DNA of 64,000 nt from Erwinia rhapontici (GTDB taxonomy: Bacteria > Pseudomonadota > Gammaproteobacteria > Enterobacterales > Enterobacteriaceae), in the NCBI RefSeq assembly GCF_012271765.1, contig NZ_VRKO01000010.1, positions 814,884-878,883 on the forward strand, written 5' to 3'. Below the pieces are notes generated by a model. It worked only from the letters and a program-made list of their open reading frames with translations, was not told the DNA's origin and made no database searches. This document shows positions 39,130-49,900 of this stretch, in pieces. A program made the position numbers and the translations under genes. Positions within the stretch are counted from its first letter, which is position 1. Each line of letters opens with the position of its first letter.

Positions 39130-39897
39130 ATGGCAGAGATCCTCAAACGTACCACCCTGGGCATGCTGGTATTGTTGATGATGCCACTCGGGGTGATGCT
39201 GTCAGGCTGGCACTGGCAGCCTGTGTCAATGGGATGGGGGCACAAGCTGCTCTTCTGGTTTACCGAAACAGTCACCAGCCCCTGGGGGACGCTGACCAGT
39301 GCTATTCTTTGCGGCTGGTTCCTCTGGTGCCTGCGCTTTCGCTGGAAACCCGCGGTATTTCTTCTGGGGATCATTATTGCCACGCTGCTCTCCGGGCAGT
39401 ACACCAAAAGCCTGATTAAAGAACATGTACAGGAGCCGCGCCCCTATGTTCTGTGGCTGGAGAAAACGTACGGTATTAATGAGCAGCAATTCTATGACCA
39501 GAAACGCAAACAGCGCAGTGAGATGGTCAGCGCCGCCGTTGCGGAGAATAGCCAGTTACCTGACTGGCTAAAAAAACACTGGGCATTTGAAACCGGTTTT
39601 GCTTTCCCCTCGGGGCATACCATGTTTGCCGCCAGTTGGGCGTTGCTCGGCGTGGGGCTGCTGTGGCCACGCAGGCGCTACGTCACTATCGTGTTGCTGA
39701 TGAGCTGGGCGATAGCGGTAATGGGTAGCCGCCTGGTGCTGGGGATGCACTGGCCGCGTGATTTGGTTTTCGCTACGCTTATCAGCTGGTTATTCATTAC
39801 CCTCGCAACCTGGCTGGCTCAGCGGTTCTGTGGGCCTCTAACGGTGCCTCCGCAGGAGCAGCAGGAGATAGCGCAGCGGGAAAATGAGGCCTCCTGA
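39130..39897 (+). CDS. pgpB: Phosphatidylglycerophosphatase B / undecaprenyl-PP phosphatase
   Basis: Inner-membrane PAP2-type lipid phosphatase acting on PGP, undecaprenyl pyrophosphate and related lipids. It is 255 aa (E. coli 254). The three PAP2 motifs are present: KSLIKEHVQEPRPY, FPSGHTMFAAS and SRLVLGMHWPRDLVFA, with about six membrane segments. A GAAAGGAAGATAA ribosome site precedes the start. Confidence 0.96.
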   Translation: MAEILKRTTLGMLVLLMMPLGVMLSGWHWQPVSMGWGHKLLFWFTETVTSPWGTLTSAILCGWFLWCLRFRWKPAVFLLGIIIATLLSGQYTKSLIKEHVQEPRPYVLWLEKTYGINEQQFYDQKRKQRSEMVSAAVAENSQLPDWLKKHWAFETGFAFPSGHTMFAASWALLGVGLLWPRRRYVTIVLLMSWAIAVMGSRLVLGMHWPRDLVFATLISWLFITLATWLAQRFCGPLTVPPQEQQEIAQRENEAS

Positions 39898-40073
39898 TTG
39901 TAAAGACGGTATCCTGTCCCCATATCTTTTGTTCGGCTCTTTTATGGCTGCCTGATGGCAGGAAGTGCAGGGAAAAGTGATGGGGCGAGGAATAACACGT
40001 GACATCAATGCAAGCATCAGACCGATTTTTTTGGCATAATTCATCTGGTTAACACCAGGGTATGGGATGAACT

Positions 40074-40382
40074 GTGAAATATTTGCTGATTTTTTTAGTG
40101 GTCCTGGCGATTTTCGTCATTTCAGTCACGCTGGGCGCGCACAACGACCAGGTAGTGAAGTTTAACTATCTGCTGGCGCAGGGTGAGTTCCGTGTTTCAA
40201 CGTTGCTGGCTTCACTGTTTGCCGCTGGATTTTTACTGGGCTGGGCGATTTGTGGATTGTTCTGGCTGCGTGTGCGGGTATCACTGGCACATACGCAACG
40301 TAAACTTAAACGTCTTCAGCAGCAACTGGGGCAGACAGAGCCATCCGTGACAGCGTCACAGGCACCTGCCGTCAAGGAATAA
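40074..40382 (+). CDS. lapA: Lipopolysaccharide assembly protein LapA
   Basis: A 102-aa inner-membrane protein (E. coli YciS, 102 aa) with two membrane segments (LLIFLVVLAIFVISVTLG and LLASLFAAGFLLGWAICGLFWL) and a cytoplasmic coiled tail (HTQRKLKRLQQQLG). LapA works with LapB in control of LpxC and LPS transport. The start is GTG 40074 after GGGATGAACT. lapB follows after 6 bases. Confidence 0.95.
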   Translation: MKYLLIFLVVLAIFVISVTLGAHNDQVVKFNYLLAQGEFRVSTLLASLFAAGFLLGWAICGLFWLRVRVSLAHTQRKLKRLQQQLGQTEPSVTASQAPAVKE

Positions 40383-40388
40383 TCATTT

Positions 40389-41558
40389 ATGTTAGAACTG
40401 CTGTTTCTGTTACTTCCCATTGCTGCCGCCTATGGCTGGTATATGGGGCGCAGAAGTGCGCAACAGGATAAGCAACAGGAAGCCAGCCGCCTGTCGCGTG
40501 ACTATGTGACCGGGGTGAACTTCCTGCTCTCTAACCAGCAGGACAAAGCCGTCGACCTGTTTCTCGATATGTTAAAAGAGGACAGTGGCACGGTGGAAGC
40601 GCACCTGACACTGGGCAATCTGTTCCGCTCCCGAGGTGAAGTCGATCGCGCTATACGCATTCACCAGGCACTGATGGAAAGCGCCTCCCTCACTTACGAC
40701 CAGCGCCTGCTGGCGATCCAACAGCTGGGCCGCGATTATATGGCTGCGGGGTTCTACGATCGCGCTGAACAGATGTTCGGTCAGCTGGTGGACGAAACGG
40801 ATTTCCGCATCAGCGCCTTGCAGCAACTGCTGATTATCCACCAGGCCACCAGTGACTGGCCGAATGCCATTGAAGTGGCTGAACGACTGGTGAAACAGGG
40901 CAAAGATCGCCTGAAGATGGAAATCGCGCATTTCTACTGTGAGCTGGCCTTGCAGGCTATCAGCAGTGATGATCTCGATCGTGCCATGAATCTGCTGAAG
41001 AAAGGGGAGTCAGCCGACCGCAACAGTGCCCGCGTCTCCATTATGATGGGCCGCATCCATATGGCGAAGAATGAGTTTGCCAAAGCCGTGGTGCATTTGC
41101 AGCGGGTAATCGAACAGGATAAAGAGTTGGTCAGTGAAACGCTTGAGATGCTGGAAGGCTGTTATGAACATCTTAATCAGCCTCAGGCCTGGTCCGAATA
41201 CCTTAAACGCTGCGTGGAAGAAAATACCGGTGCTGCAGCCGAACTCTACCTGGCGGGGATCCTTGACCGTGAAGAGGGCGCCGAGGTTGCACAAACTTAT
41301 ATTACCCGCCAGCTTCAGCGCCATCCAACGATGCGTGTTTTCCATCGGCTGATGGATTTCAACTTGCAGGAAGCCGAGGATGGCCGTGCGAAAGATAGCC
41401 TGATGGTGCTGCGCGATATGGTCGGCGAGCAGATCCGAACCAAACCTCGTTATCGGTGCCACAAGTGCGGCTTTACGGCTCATGCGCTTTACTGGCATTG
41501 CCCGTCGTGCCGTGCCTGGTCCTCCGTTAAACCTATTCGTGGTCTTGACGGCCAGTAA
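40389..41558 (+). CDS. lapB: Lipopolysaccharide assembly protein LapB
   Basis: A 389-aa membrane-anchored TPR protein (E. coli YciM, 389 aa) that directs FtsH to degrade LpxC, balancing LPS and phospholipid. Seen: an N-terminal membrane anchor (LELLFLLLPIAAAYGWYMG), about nine TPR repeats and a C-terminal rubredoxin-type zinc site CHKCG...CPSC. In E. coli pyrF-yciH-osmB follow; here ldhA is next, in the opposite orientation. Confidence 0.97.
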   Translation: MLELLFLLLPIAAAYGWYMGRRSAQQDKQQEASRLSRDYVTGVNFLLSNQQDKAVDLFLDMLKEDSGTVEAHLTLGNLFRSRGEVDRAIRIHQALMESASLTYDQRLLAIQQLGRDYMAAGFYDRAEQMFGQLVDETDFRISALQQLLIIHQATSDWPNAIEVAERLVKQGKDRLKMEIAHFYCELALQAISSDDLDRAMNLLKKGESADRNSARVSIMMGRIHMAKNEFAKAVVHLQRVIEQDKELVSETLEMLEGCYEHLNQPQAWSEYLKRCVEENTGAAAELYLAGILDREEGAEVAQTYITRQLQRHPTMRVFHRLMDFNLQEAEDGRAKDSLMVLRDMVGEQIRTKPRYRCHKCGFTAHALYWHCPSCRAWSSVKPIRGLDGQ

Positions 41559-41673
41559 TACGTGGGCGTTACGGCTTACTTCACCCCGCATTAGTTACAA
41601 CATACTAATGGCGCGAAAAAAAACGGTGCCAGCACCACCGAGCTCTTTTTTTTCTACAGGATAAAAGGCGAAA

Positions 41674-41702
41674 AGGCATAGCCGGGGAGGTTGGCTATGC
41701 CG
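41674..41702 (-). terminator. ldhA terminator
   Basis: GGCATAGCC (41675-41683) and GGCTATGCC (41693-41701) form a perfect 9-bp stem. On the minus strand it is followed by TTTTCGCCTTTT, just downstream of the ldhA stop. Confidence 0.85.
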
Positions 41703-41727
41703 GGGTTGTGCAGGGTACGCGTGTGGA

Positions 41728-42720
41728 TTACACGGTCAGCACATTGTCACAAGGTTCACCTTTCTCAAGGCGGCGCAGATTTTCCAGCGTGGTCTCAGAA
41801 ATACTGGTCAGGGCCTCCGCAGTCAGGAAAGCCTGGTGGCCGGTAAACAGGACGTTATGGCAGGCTGATAAACGACGGAACACATCATCCTGGATCACGT
41901 CGTTAGATTTATCCTCAAAGAACAAATCACGTTCGTTTTCGTAAACATCCATGCCCAGTGCGCCGATTTTTTGCTGCTTCAGCGCCTCAATGGCTGCCTG
42001 GGAATCAATCAGAGCACCCCGGCTGGTGTTGATCACCATGACGCCATCTTTCATCTGTGCAAACGCACTGCTGTTCAGCAGGTGATGATTATCCGCCGTC
42101 AGTGGACAGTGCAGGGTGATGACATCGGACTGGCTAAACAGCGTTTTAATGTCGACATATTCCGCACCCAGCTCCAGTGCCTGCGGGCTTGGATAAGGGT
42201 CGAACGCCAGCAGACGCATACCGAAGCCTTTCAGAATACGCATCGCAGCGATACCAATTTTCCCGGTGCCGATCACCCCGGCGGTACGTCCGTGCATGTT
42301 GAAACCAATCAGCCCTTCGAGGGAGAAGTTCGCATCACGCGTACGCTGGTAGGCGCGATGAATACGGCGGTTCAGGGTCATCATCATGCCGACCGCATGT
42401 TCAGCCACCGCTTCCGGTGAGTAGGCAGGAACACGTACCACCTGAATACCCAGTTCACGCGCCGCGTCGAGATCGACGTTATTGAAACCCGCGCAGCGCA
42501 GCGCAACAAACTTCACGCCCAGTTCGGCCAGCTCCTCTAACACCTTGCGGCTGCCGTCATCGTTGACGAAAATGCAAACGCCATCGCAGCCCACGGCGTT
42601 TTTCGCCGTACGTTCACTCAACAAAAAGTCGAAAAACTCCAGTTCAAAACCAAAGTCCTCATTGACCTGTGTGAGGTATTTCCGGTCATACTGCTTGGTG
42701 CTATATACCGCAAGTTTCAT
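41728..42720 (-). CDS. ldhA: D-lactate dehydrogenase (fermentative)
   Basis: NADH-dependent reduction of pyruvate to D-lactate in anaerobic or acid growth. It is 330 aa (E. coli 329). Seen: the start MKLAVYSTKQYDRKYL, NAD-binding GVIGTGKIGIAAMRIL, catalytic Arg in INTSRGALIDS, Glu in MDVYENERDLF and His in CHNVLFTGHQAFLT. I chose ATG 42720 after AAAGGAAAAGGCG. It is divergent from ydbH as in E. coli, but its other neighbour is lapB rather than hslJ. Confidence 0.97.
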   Translation of the reverse strand: MKLAVYSTKQYDRKYLTQVNEDFGFELEFFDFLLSERTAKNAVGCDGVCIFVNDDGSRKVLEELAELGVKFVALRCAGFNNVDLDAARELGIQVVRVPAYSPEAVAEHAVGMMMTLNRRIHRAYQRTRDANFSLEGLIGFNMHGRTAGVIGTGKIGIAAMRILKGFGMRLLAFDPYPSPQALELGAEYVDIKTLFSQSDVITLHCPLTADNHHLLNSSAFAQMKDGVMVINTSRGALIDSQAAIEALKQQKIGALGMDVYENERDLFFEDKSNDVIQDDVFRRLSACHNVLFTGHQAFLTAEALTSISETTLENLRRLEKGEPCDNVLTV

Positions 42721-42910
42721 CGCCTTTTCCTTTCGCCGTGCGTCAGTGATAAAGCAGTGTAACAATAATTTATCCCTACGCGGGAGAGGACCGCTGTTTA
42801 GCTGGTGTTAAAAGCAGCGAATCGATTGATTACAGGCGAAAAACTTCACCCTTCAGGGATTCCATGCCATCATTCAGGGATAATCACGGAATGAACAGGA
42901 TGTCACCGCC

Positions 42911-45541
42911 ATGAATCGGGGCTGGAAAATAGCGCTTGCTGTGCTGATGGCAGTTATCCTGCTGCTGACCGGCATACTTCTTACTGTTACCCAGTGGCTG
43001 CCGCGACTGGCCGGCCTCTGGCTGCCCGCAAAAACTTCCGTCGTCCTTGACGGTAACCCCGGCTGGCATCAGGGCGCGTTACGCCTGCCGGGTGTGCATT
43101 ATCGGGTGGGAGACTGCGAGCTGGCGAGCGTAAAAGGCGTGGCGCTCAGTTACCACCAGAGCCGCTGGCAACTGATTGTCGATGACGCCACCGTGGATAC
43201 TTCATGCGCAGCTAACCTTACCAGTGCCGACAATCACGATGCACCACGTACGTTGGCAGAATGGCAGCAGATGCTTCCCGCCGCCAACGTCACTCTCCGG
43301 CAACTCACGATTACGCCCTGGCAGAACTGGGCCGGGCAGCTTCAGCTTAATCTCGACCCTCAACGTCAGCACCTGCACTATCAGGGAAAAAACCTGTCAC
43401 TGGATGCCGAACTCAACGGACAGCAGCTGACGCTCACATCATTGAACATTCAGGCACCTGGCGTGCCGAAGCCCGTGAGCCTGAGCGGCACGCTGACGTT
43501 ACCGCGCATCCCTGACTCCTTACCTGAAGGTGGTGCATTACAGGGCGATTTGGCGCTGGATAGTGTCCCTGAACCGCTGCATCTGCGCCTTGACTGGCAG
43601 CAGCAGGTCGGCACGTTGGTCGTGACCGCGAAGGATCAAAAACAACCGCTGTTAACGCTGCCCTGGAACATCACTCGTGAGAACATCGTGGTGCAACAGG
43701 GGCAGTGGAACTGGCCCTGGGCGGTGCAACCGCTTTCTGGTGGTTTCGCGCTGACGGCAAAAGGCTGGCAGCAGGGGTTACCCGCCACGGAACTAAACGG
43801 CCGCTTTAATATGCTGACCGAGGGACGTGGCGGGAAAGGTAATGTGGTATTAACGCTGGGACCGGGAAATCTGGACTGGCAGAACAGTCAGCTGCCGTTC
43901 CGGCTGACAGGAGAGACGAAACTCGACAGCCTGCAATTCTTTGCCGGCTTGCCGGGAGAGTTACGTGGGCCGATGCTTGACCCACAGATAGTGATGCGGC
44001 CGGGTGCATTACTGCGTATGAAAGGGCGGTTGCTCTCCACCCTGGAAGTGGATGAAGCACGCTGGCCGCTGGCGGGCGTCTCGCTTTCTTCTGCCGGTAT
44101 TGATGGGCGCCTACAGGCGATCCTCAGTGCTCATGATCGCGAAATGGGGCGGTTTCGCCTGCATCTGGACGGACGGGCCAGTGACTTCTGGCCGGACAAA
44201 GGCACGTGGTTATGGCGTTACTGGGGGGATGGTTATCTGGCCCCGCTGAACGCAAAATGGGATGTCAAAGGTCAGGGACGCTGGCAGGATCGGTTGATTG
44301 AATTAACCTCGCTGTCGACCGGGTTTGATCATCTTGCCTATGGCAGCGTCACGATGGATGCCCCACGATTAACGCTGGACCAGCCTGTTCGCTGGCAACG
44401 TGACCCTGAGTCACCCTCATTCAACGGGCAATTAAGCCTGAACGCCAGGGAGACGCACTTCAGTAGCGGCGGCTATTTGCCCCCATCGACCCTGACACTG
44501 ACTGTCAAAGGGCGCGACCCGGAGGCGTTTCTGTACAAGGGGAGTTTGCAGGCGAAGAAAATTGGCCCGGTTCAGGTACGGGGCCGCTGGGATGGAGAAC
44601 GTCTGCGTGGTCAAATGTGGTGGCCGGAACAGCCATTAAACGTGTTTCAGCCGCTGATCAGTCCGGAGCTGAAACTGGCGATTCAGGGGGGCATGTTAAA
44701 AGCTCAGGTGGCTTTCTCTGCGGCCAGCGATCAGGGGCTGAAAGCCGGTGGTCACTGGCTGGTGAGCAATGGCAGCGTGCTACTGCCGGATAATGAATTT
44801 GAGGGTATCGACTTCTCGCTACCTTTCCGCCTGGAATCTCATCGCTGGTATTTCGGCGCTCACGGGCCCGTATCATTACGGATAAAAAAGATTAACAACC
44901 AGTTTGCGATGCACAATGTCACGGCCGATCTTCAGGGCTGGTATCCCTGGAGTGACAGGCAGCCGCTCACACTGAGTAACGTGAACCTTGAGCTGCTCGG
45001 CGGGCAGTTGAGTATGGCCAGCTTGCAGATGCCACAAACGGAGGCAGCCACGATCCATGTCACGCATCTGAGCTTGTCCGAACTGGTCACCACCATGAAG
45101 CTTAAACAGCTGGCCATGTCGGGCTACATCAATGGTGCGTTGCCGCTGTGGCTGAATAATTCACACTGGCTGGTGAAAGAGGGCTGGGTTGCTAACAGCG
45201 GGCCACTCACCGTGCGTATGGATAAAGACATGGCCGATGCCATCAGTCGTAATAATTTTGCCGCCGGGGCTGCCATCGACTGGCTGCGTTATATGGAAAT
45301 CTCCCGAAGCTGGGCAACAATCGATCTCGATAATTTAGGCGTGATGAACATGACCGCTAAAGTCGATGGCACCAGCCGTTTCAGCAACAGAAATCAACGC
45401 GTATCGCTGAACTACAGCCAGCAGGAAAATTTGTTCCAACTGTGGCGCAGTCTGCGCTTTGGCGATAACCTGCAATCTTGGGTGGAACAGAATGCCACCT
45501 TGCCGTCGCAAAAGGAAAACAGTGATGAAACCCCTCAGTAG
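42911..45541 (+). CDS. ydbH: AsmA-like intermembrane lipid transport protein YdbH
   Basis: An 876-aa inner-membrane-anchored, mostly beta-strand protein (E. coli 879 aa), one of three partly redundant AsmA-like proteins (with TamB and YhdP) that carry phospholipid to the outer membrane. Seen: an N-terminal anchor (KIALAVLMAVILLLTGILLTV), long alternating hydrophobic strands typical of a lipid groove, and a C-terminal conserved block near LVKEGWVANSGPLTVRMDK. Its end overlaps ynbE by 17 bases. Confidence 0.94.
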   Translation: MNRGWKIALAVLMAVILLLTGILLTVTQWLPRLAGLWLPAKTSVVLDGNPGWHQGALRLPGVHYRVGDCELASVKGVALSYHQSRWQLIVDDATVDTSCAANLTSADNHDAPRTLAEWQQMLPAANVTLRQLTITPWQNWAGQLQLNLDPQRQHLHYQGKNLSLDAELNGQQLTLTSLNIQAPGVPKPVSLSGTLTLPRIPDSLPEGGALQGDLALDSVPEPLHLRLDWQQQVGTLVVTAKDQKQPLLTLPWNITRENIVVQQGQWNWPWAVQPLSGGFALTAKGWQQGLPATELNGRFNMLTEGRGGKGNVVLTLGPGNLDWQNSQLPFRLTGETKLDSLQFFAGLPGELRGPMLDPQIVMRPGALLRMKGRLLSTLEVDEARWPLAGVSLSSAGIDGRLQAILSAHDREMGRFRLHLDGRASDFWPDKGTWLWRYWGDGYLAPLNAKWDVKGQGRWQDRLIELTSLSTGFDHLAYGSVTMDAPRLTLDQPVRWQRDPESPSFNGQLSLNARETHFSSGGYLPPSTLTLTVKGRDPEAFLYKGSLQAKKIGPVQVRGRWDGERLRGQMWWPEQPLNVFQPLISPELKLAIQGGMLKAQVAFSAASDQGLKAGGHWLVSNGSVLLPDNEFEGIDFSLPFRLESHRWYFGAHGPVSLRIKKINNQFAMHNVTADLQGWYPWSDRQPLTLSNVNLELLGGQLSMASLQMPQTEAATIHVTHLSLSELVTTMKLKQLAMSGYINGALPLWLNNSHWLVKEGWVANSGPLTVRMDKDMADAISRNNFAAGAAIDWLRYMEISRSWATIDLDNLGVMNMTAKVDGTSRFSNRNQRVSLNYSQQENLFQLWRSLRFGDNLQSWVEQNATLPSQKENSDETPQ

Positions 45542-45716
45542 CCTTTGGATAACGGGTGGAACGATGCTGCTTTGCGGGTGTATCCCGCGCATTGAAGTGG
45601 CCGCCCCAAAAGAGCCGATCACCATTAATATGAATGTAAAAATCGAGCATGAAATTCATATCAAAGTGGATAAGGACGTTGAAGCGTTATTAAAAACCCA
45701 GAGTGGTCTGTTCTGA
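45525..45716 (+). CDS. ynbE: Outer-membrane lipoprotein YnbE
   Basis: A 63-aa lipoprotein (E. coli 61 aa) with signal peptide and lipobox LLCGC, then a conserved domain PRIEVAAPKEPITINMNVKIEHEIHIKVD. In E. coli YnbE multimers at the outer membrane complete the YdbH lipid bridge by beta-strand stacking. It starts inside the end of ydbH (17-base overlap), pointing to coupled translation. Confidence 0.94.
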   Translation: MKPLSSLWITGGTMLLCGCIPRIEVAAPKEPITINMNVKIEHEIHIKVDKDVEALLKTQSGLF

Positions 45717-45727
45717 GGACGGGGCAT

Positions 45728-46051
45728 ATGAAACGACTTAACTGCGGTATATTGCTGGGTTGTTTGCTGCTGTCACCTGCTGTGATGGCGCTGACGCTGG
45801 ATGAAGCCCGCCAACAGGGACGTGTGGGTGAAACGCTGAATGGCTACATTGCGGCGGTTCAGCAGGATGCGGAAACCCTCACGCTGGTTAAACAGATTAA
45901 TGAGGGGCGTACACGTCAATATCAGCTGCTGGCGCAGCAAAATAATATGACCACGCGCGACGTTGCCAGTATTGCGGGTTCCAAACTGGTTGAGAGAGCG
46001 AAATCAGGGGAATATGTACGAGGAATAAACGGTCAGTGGTTGAAGAAGTAG
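45728..46051 (+). CDS. ydbL: Periplasmic protein YdbL (DUF1318)
   Basis: A 107-aa secreted protein with a signal peptide (CGILLGCLLLSPAVMA) and a DUF1318 domain (LDEARQQGRVGETLNGYIAAV...). In E. coli YdbL acts as a chaperone-like partner that regulates YnbE multimerisation. It begins 11 bases after ynbE with a GAGGACGGGG site. It ends the operon at a strong terminator. Confidence 0.94.
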   Translation: MKRLNCGILLGCLLLSPAVMALTLDEARQQGRVGETLNGYIAAVQQDAETLTLVKQINEGRTRQYQLLAQQNNMTTRDVASIAGSKLVERAKSGEYVRGINGQWLKK

Positions 46052-46077
46052 CGGCGGCACCGACACAGTGCCACCGC

Positions 46078-46112
46078 GCAGGTTGAGGAGGGTTAGCTCA
46101 ACCTGTTTTTTC
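46078..46112 (+). terminator. Terminator after ydbH-ynbE-ydbL
   Basis: CAGGTTGAG (46079-46087) pairs with CTCAACCTG (46097-46105), followed by TTTTTTCGG. A smaller hairpin (GCGGCGGCAC...GTGCCACCGC) lies just before it at about 46052-46078. Confidence 0.88.
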
Positions 46113-46118
46113 GGGTAA

Positions 46119-46859
<741 letters not shown>

Positions 46860-46961
46860 TTAAAACCCTAAGTGCTTGTCTGTGTTACACTACGCAAAAT
46901 TCTTATCCCCTGTTTAATCCATGTCGCCCAATGTCACGGCGACAAAGCGAGCTTTACTACC

Positions 46962-49900
46962 ATGTCTGATACGCCACAATCTGCCCTGACGCCTCTTTAT
47001 TCGCGGCTGGATTCGCTGATGCTGCGCGACCGCCAGCGTCTGCAGCGCCGCCTTCAGGGGGCAAAAAAAATTAAAAATCCAACGGCGCTGAATGCGCTGA
47101 TTGAGGAACTAAGTGGTGATATTGCGGCCTCAGAATTGCGGGTCAGTGCACGTCTTGCCGCCAGGCCAACTATCCGCTACCCGGAAAATTTACCCGTTAG
47201 CCAGAAGAAACAGGATATTGCTGACGCGATCCGCGATCACCAGGTGGTGATTGTGGCGGGGGAAACCGGTTCAGGTAAAACCACGCAGTTGCCGAAGATT
47301 TGCATGGAGCTGGGACGCGGTATTCGCGGGCTGATTGGTCACACCCAGCCGCGCCGCCTGGCAGCGCGTACCGTGGCCGATCGTATCGCCGCCGAACTGG
47401 AAACCTCGCTGGGTGGCTGTGTGGGTTACAAGGTGCGATTCAACGATCAGGTTGGCGACACCACGCAGGTCAAACTGATGACCGACGGCATACTGCTGGC
47501 TGAAATTCAGCAGGATCGCCTGCTGATGCAGTACGACACCATAATCATCGATGAAGCGCACGAGCGCAGCCTGAATATCGATTTTCTGTTGGGCTATCTG
47601 CGCGAGCTGCTGCCAAAACGCCCTGATCTGAAAGTGATCATCACGTCAGCGACCATCGACCCGCAGCGTTTTTCCCGACATTTCCACAACGCACCCGTGA
47701 TTGAAGTTTCTGGCCGCACTTACCCGGTGGAAGTACGCTACCGCCCGGTGGTGGAAGATGCTGACGATACTGACCGCGATCAGCTTCAGGCTATTTTTGA
47801 TGCGGTGGATGAACTGGGCAGAGAGAGTCGTGGCGATATCCTGATTTTCATGAGCGGCGAACGCGAAATTCGCGACACCGCTGATGCCCTGATGAAACGC
47901 GATCTGCCGCACACTGAGGTATTACCGCTCTACGCGCGTCTGTCGAATGCAGAACAGAACCGTGTGTTCCAGTCCCACGTTGGACGGCGCATTGTGCTGG
48001 CCACTAACGTAGCCGAAACGTCACTGACGGTGCCGGGCATTAAATATGTGATTGACCCGGGTACGGCGCGTATTAGCCGCTATAGCTTCCGTACTAAAGT
48101 GCAGCGTTTGCCGATTGAGCCGATATCACAGGCGTCAGCCAATCAGCGTAAAGGGCGTTGCGGGCGCGTATCCGAAGGGATCTGTATTCGTCTGTATGAT
48201 GAAAATGATTTCCTCAGCCGTCCGGCCTTCACCGATCCGGAAATTCTGCGTACCAACCTGGCCTCCGTCATCCTGCAAATGACTGCGCTGGGGCTGGGTG
48301 ATATTGCCGCCTTCCCGTTTGTGGAAGCCCCTGACCAACGCAATATTCAGGACGGTGTGCGCCTGCTGGAAGAGCTGGGTGCGATCACTCTGAATGAGAG
48401 CCAGCACTATCAGCTGACGACGTCGGGTCGTGCGCTGGCCCAACTCCCGGTTGACCCGCGTCTGGCAAAAATGGTGCTGGAAGCCCAGAAATATGGCTGC
48501 GTGCGTGAAGTGATGATCATTACCGCCGCGCTGTCGATTCAGGACCCGCGTGAACGTCCGGCCGAGAAAAAGCAGGCATCAGACGAAAAGCACCAGCGAT
48601 TTGCCGATAAAGACTCTGATTTCATCGCCTTTGTTAACCTGTGGAACTACGTGCAGGAGCAGCAGAAAGCGCTGTCTTCCAGCCATTTCCGTCGTCAGTG
48701 TAAAACGGACTACCTGAACTACCTGCGGGTGCGCGAATGGCAGGACATCTACACGCAACTGCGTCAGGTGGTGCGTGAACTGGGGCTGCCAGTGAACAGT
48801 GCTCCCGCTGAAATTCGCGAGATCCATACTGCGCTACTCACCGGCTTACTGTCTCATATTGGCCAGAAAGACGCTGATAAACAGGAGTTTACCGGTGCGC
48901 GTAATGCGCGTTTCGCCATTTTCCCTGGCTCTGGCCTGTTTAAGAAGCCGCCGAAGTGGACGATGGTGGCCGAACTGGTAGAAACCAGCCGCCTGTGGGG
49001 GCGCATTGCTGCCCGTATTGAGCCGGAGTGGATAGAGCCGGTGGCACAGCATCTGCTCAAACGCAGCTACAGTGAACCGCACTGGGAAAAAGGCCAGGGC
49101 GCGGTGATGGCCAATGAAAAAGTGACGCTTTACGGGCTGGCGATTGTCGCGGCGCGCAAGGTGAATTACGGCCAGATTGATCCGGTGCTGTCGCGTGAGC
49201 TGTTTATCCGTCATGCGCTGGTCGAAGGCGACTGGCAAACGCGCCATGCGTTCTTCAAGGCCAACCTCAAACTGCGCACGGAAGTGGAAGAGCTGGAGCA
49301 CAAATCCCGCCGCCGCGACATTCTGGTTGACGACGAAACGCTGTTTGATTTTTACGACCAGCGCATCAGCCACGAGGTGGTCTCTGCCAGGCATTTTGAC
49401 AGTTGGTGGCGAACCGTCAGTCGCGAAGAGCCGGACCGCCTTAATTTTGCCCGCGAGATGTTGATCAAGCAGGGCGCGGAGAACGTCAGTAAGCTCGACT
49501 ATCCGAACTTCTGGCATCAGGGCAACCTGAAGCTGCGTCTGAGCTATCAGTTTGAACCGGGTGCCGACGCGGATGGGGTCACGGTTTATGTTCCGCTGCC
49601 GTTGCTCAATCAGGTTGAAGAGAAGGGCTTTGAGTGGCAGATCCCGGGCGTGCGTCGGGAACTGGTGATTGCGCTGATCAAATCACTGCCTAAACCGCTG
49701 CGTCGTAACTTTGTCCCGGCGCCGAACTACGCTGAAGCATTTCTCGGACGAGCCACGCCGCTGGAGCTGCCGCTGCTGGAGTCGCTGGAACGTGAGTTCC
49801 GCCGCATGTCGGGCGTCACGCTGGATCGCGAAGCATGGCAATGGGAACAGGTGCCCGATCATCTTAAAATTACCTTCCGCATTATTGACGAAAATAACCA

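Noticed and set aside
41608-41664. 18-codon frame (MARKKTVPAPP...) between lapB and ldhA, or a pyrF remnant
   Set aside because: Too short, no ribosome site, and no resemblance to the PyrF N-terminus.
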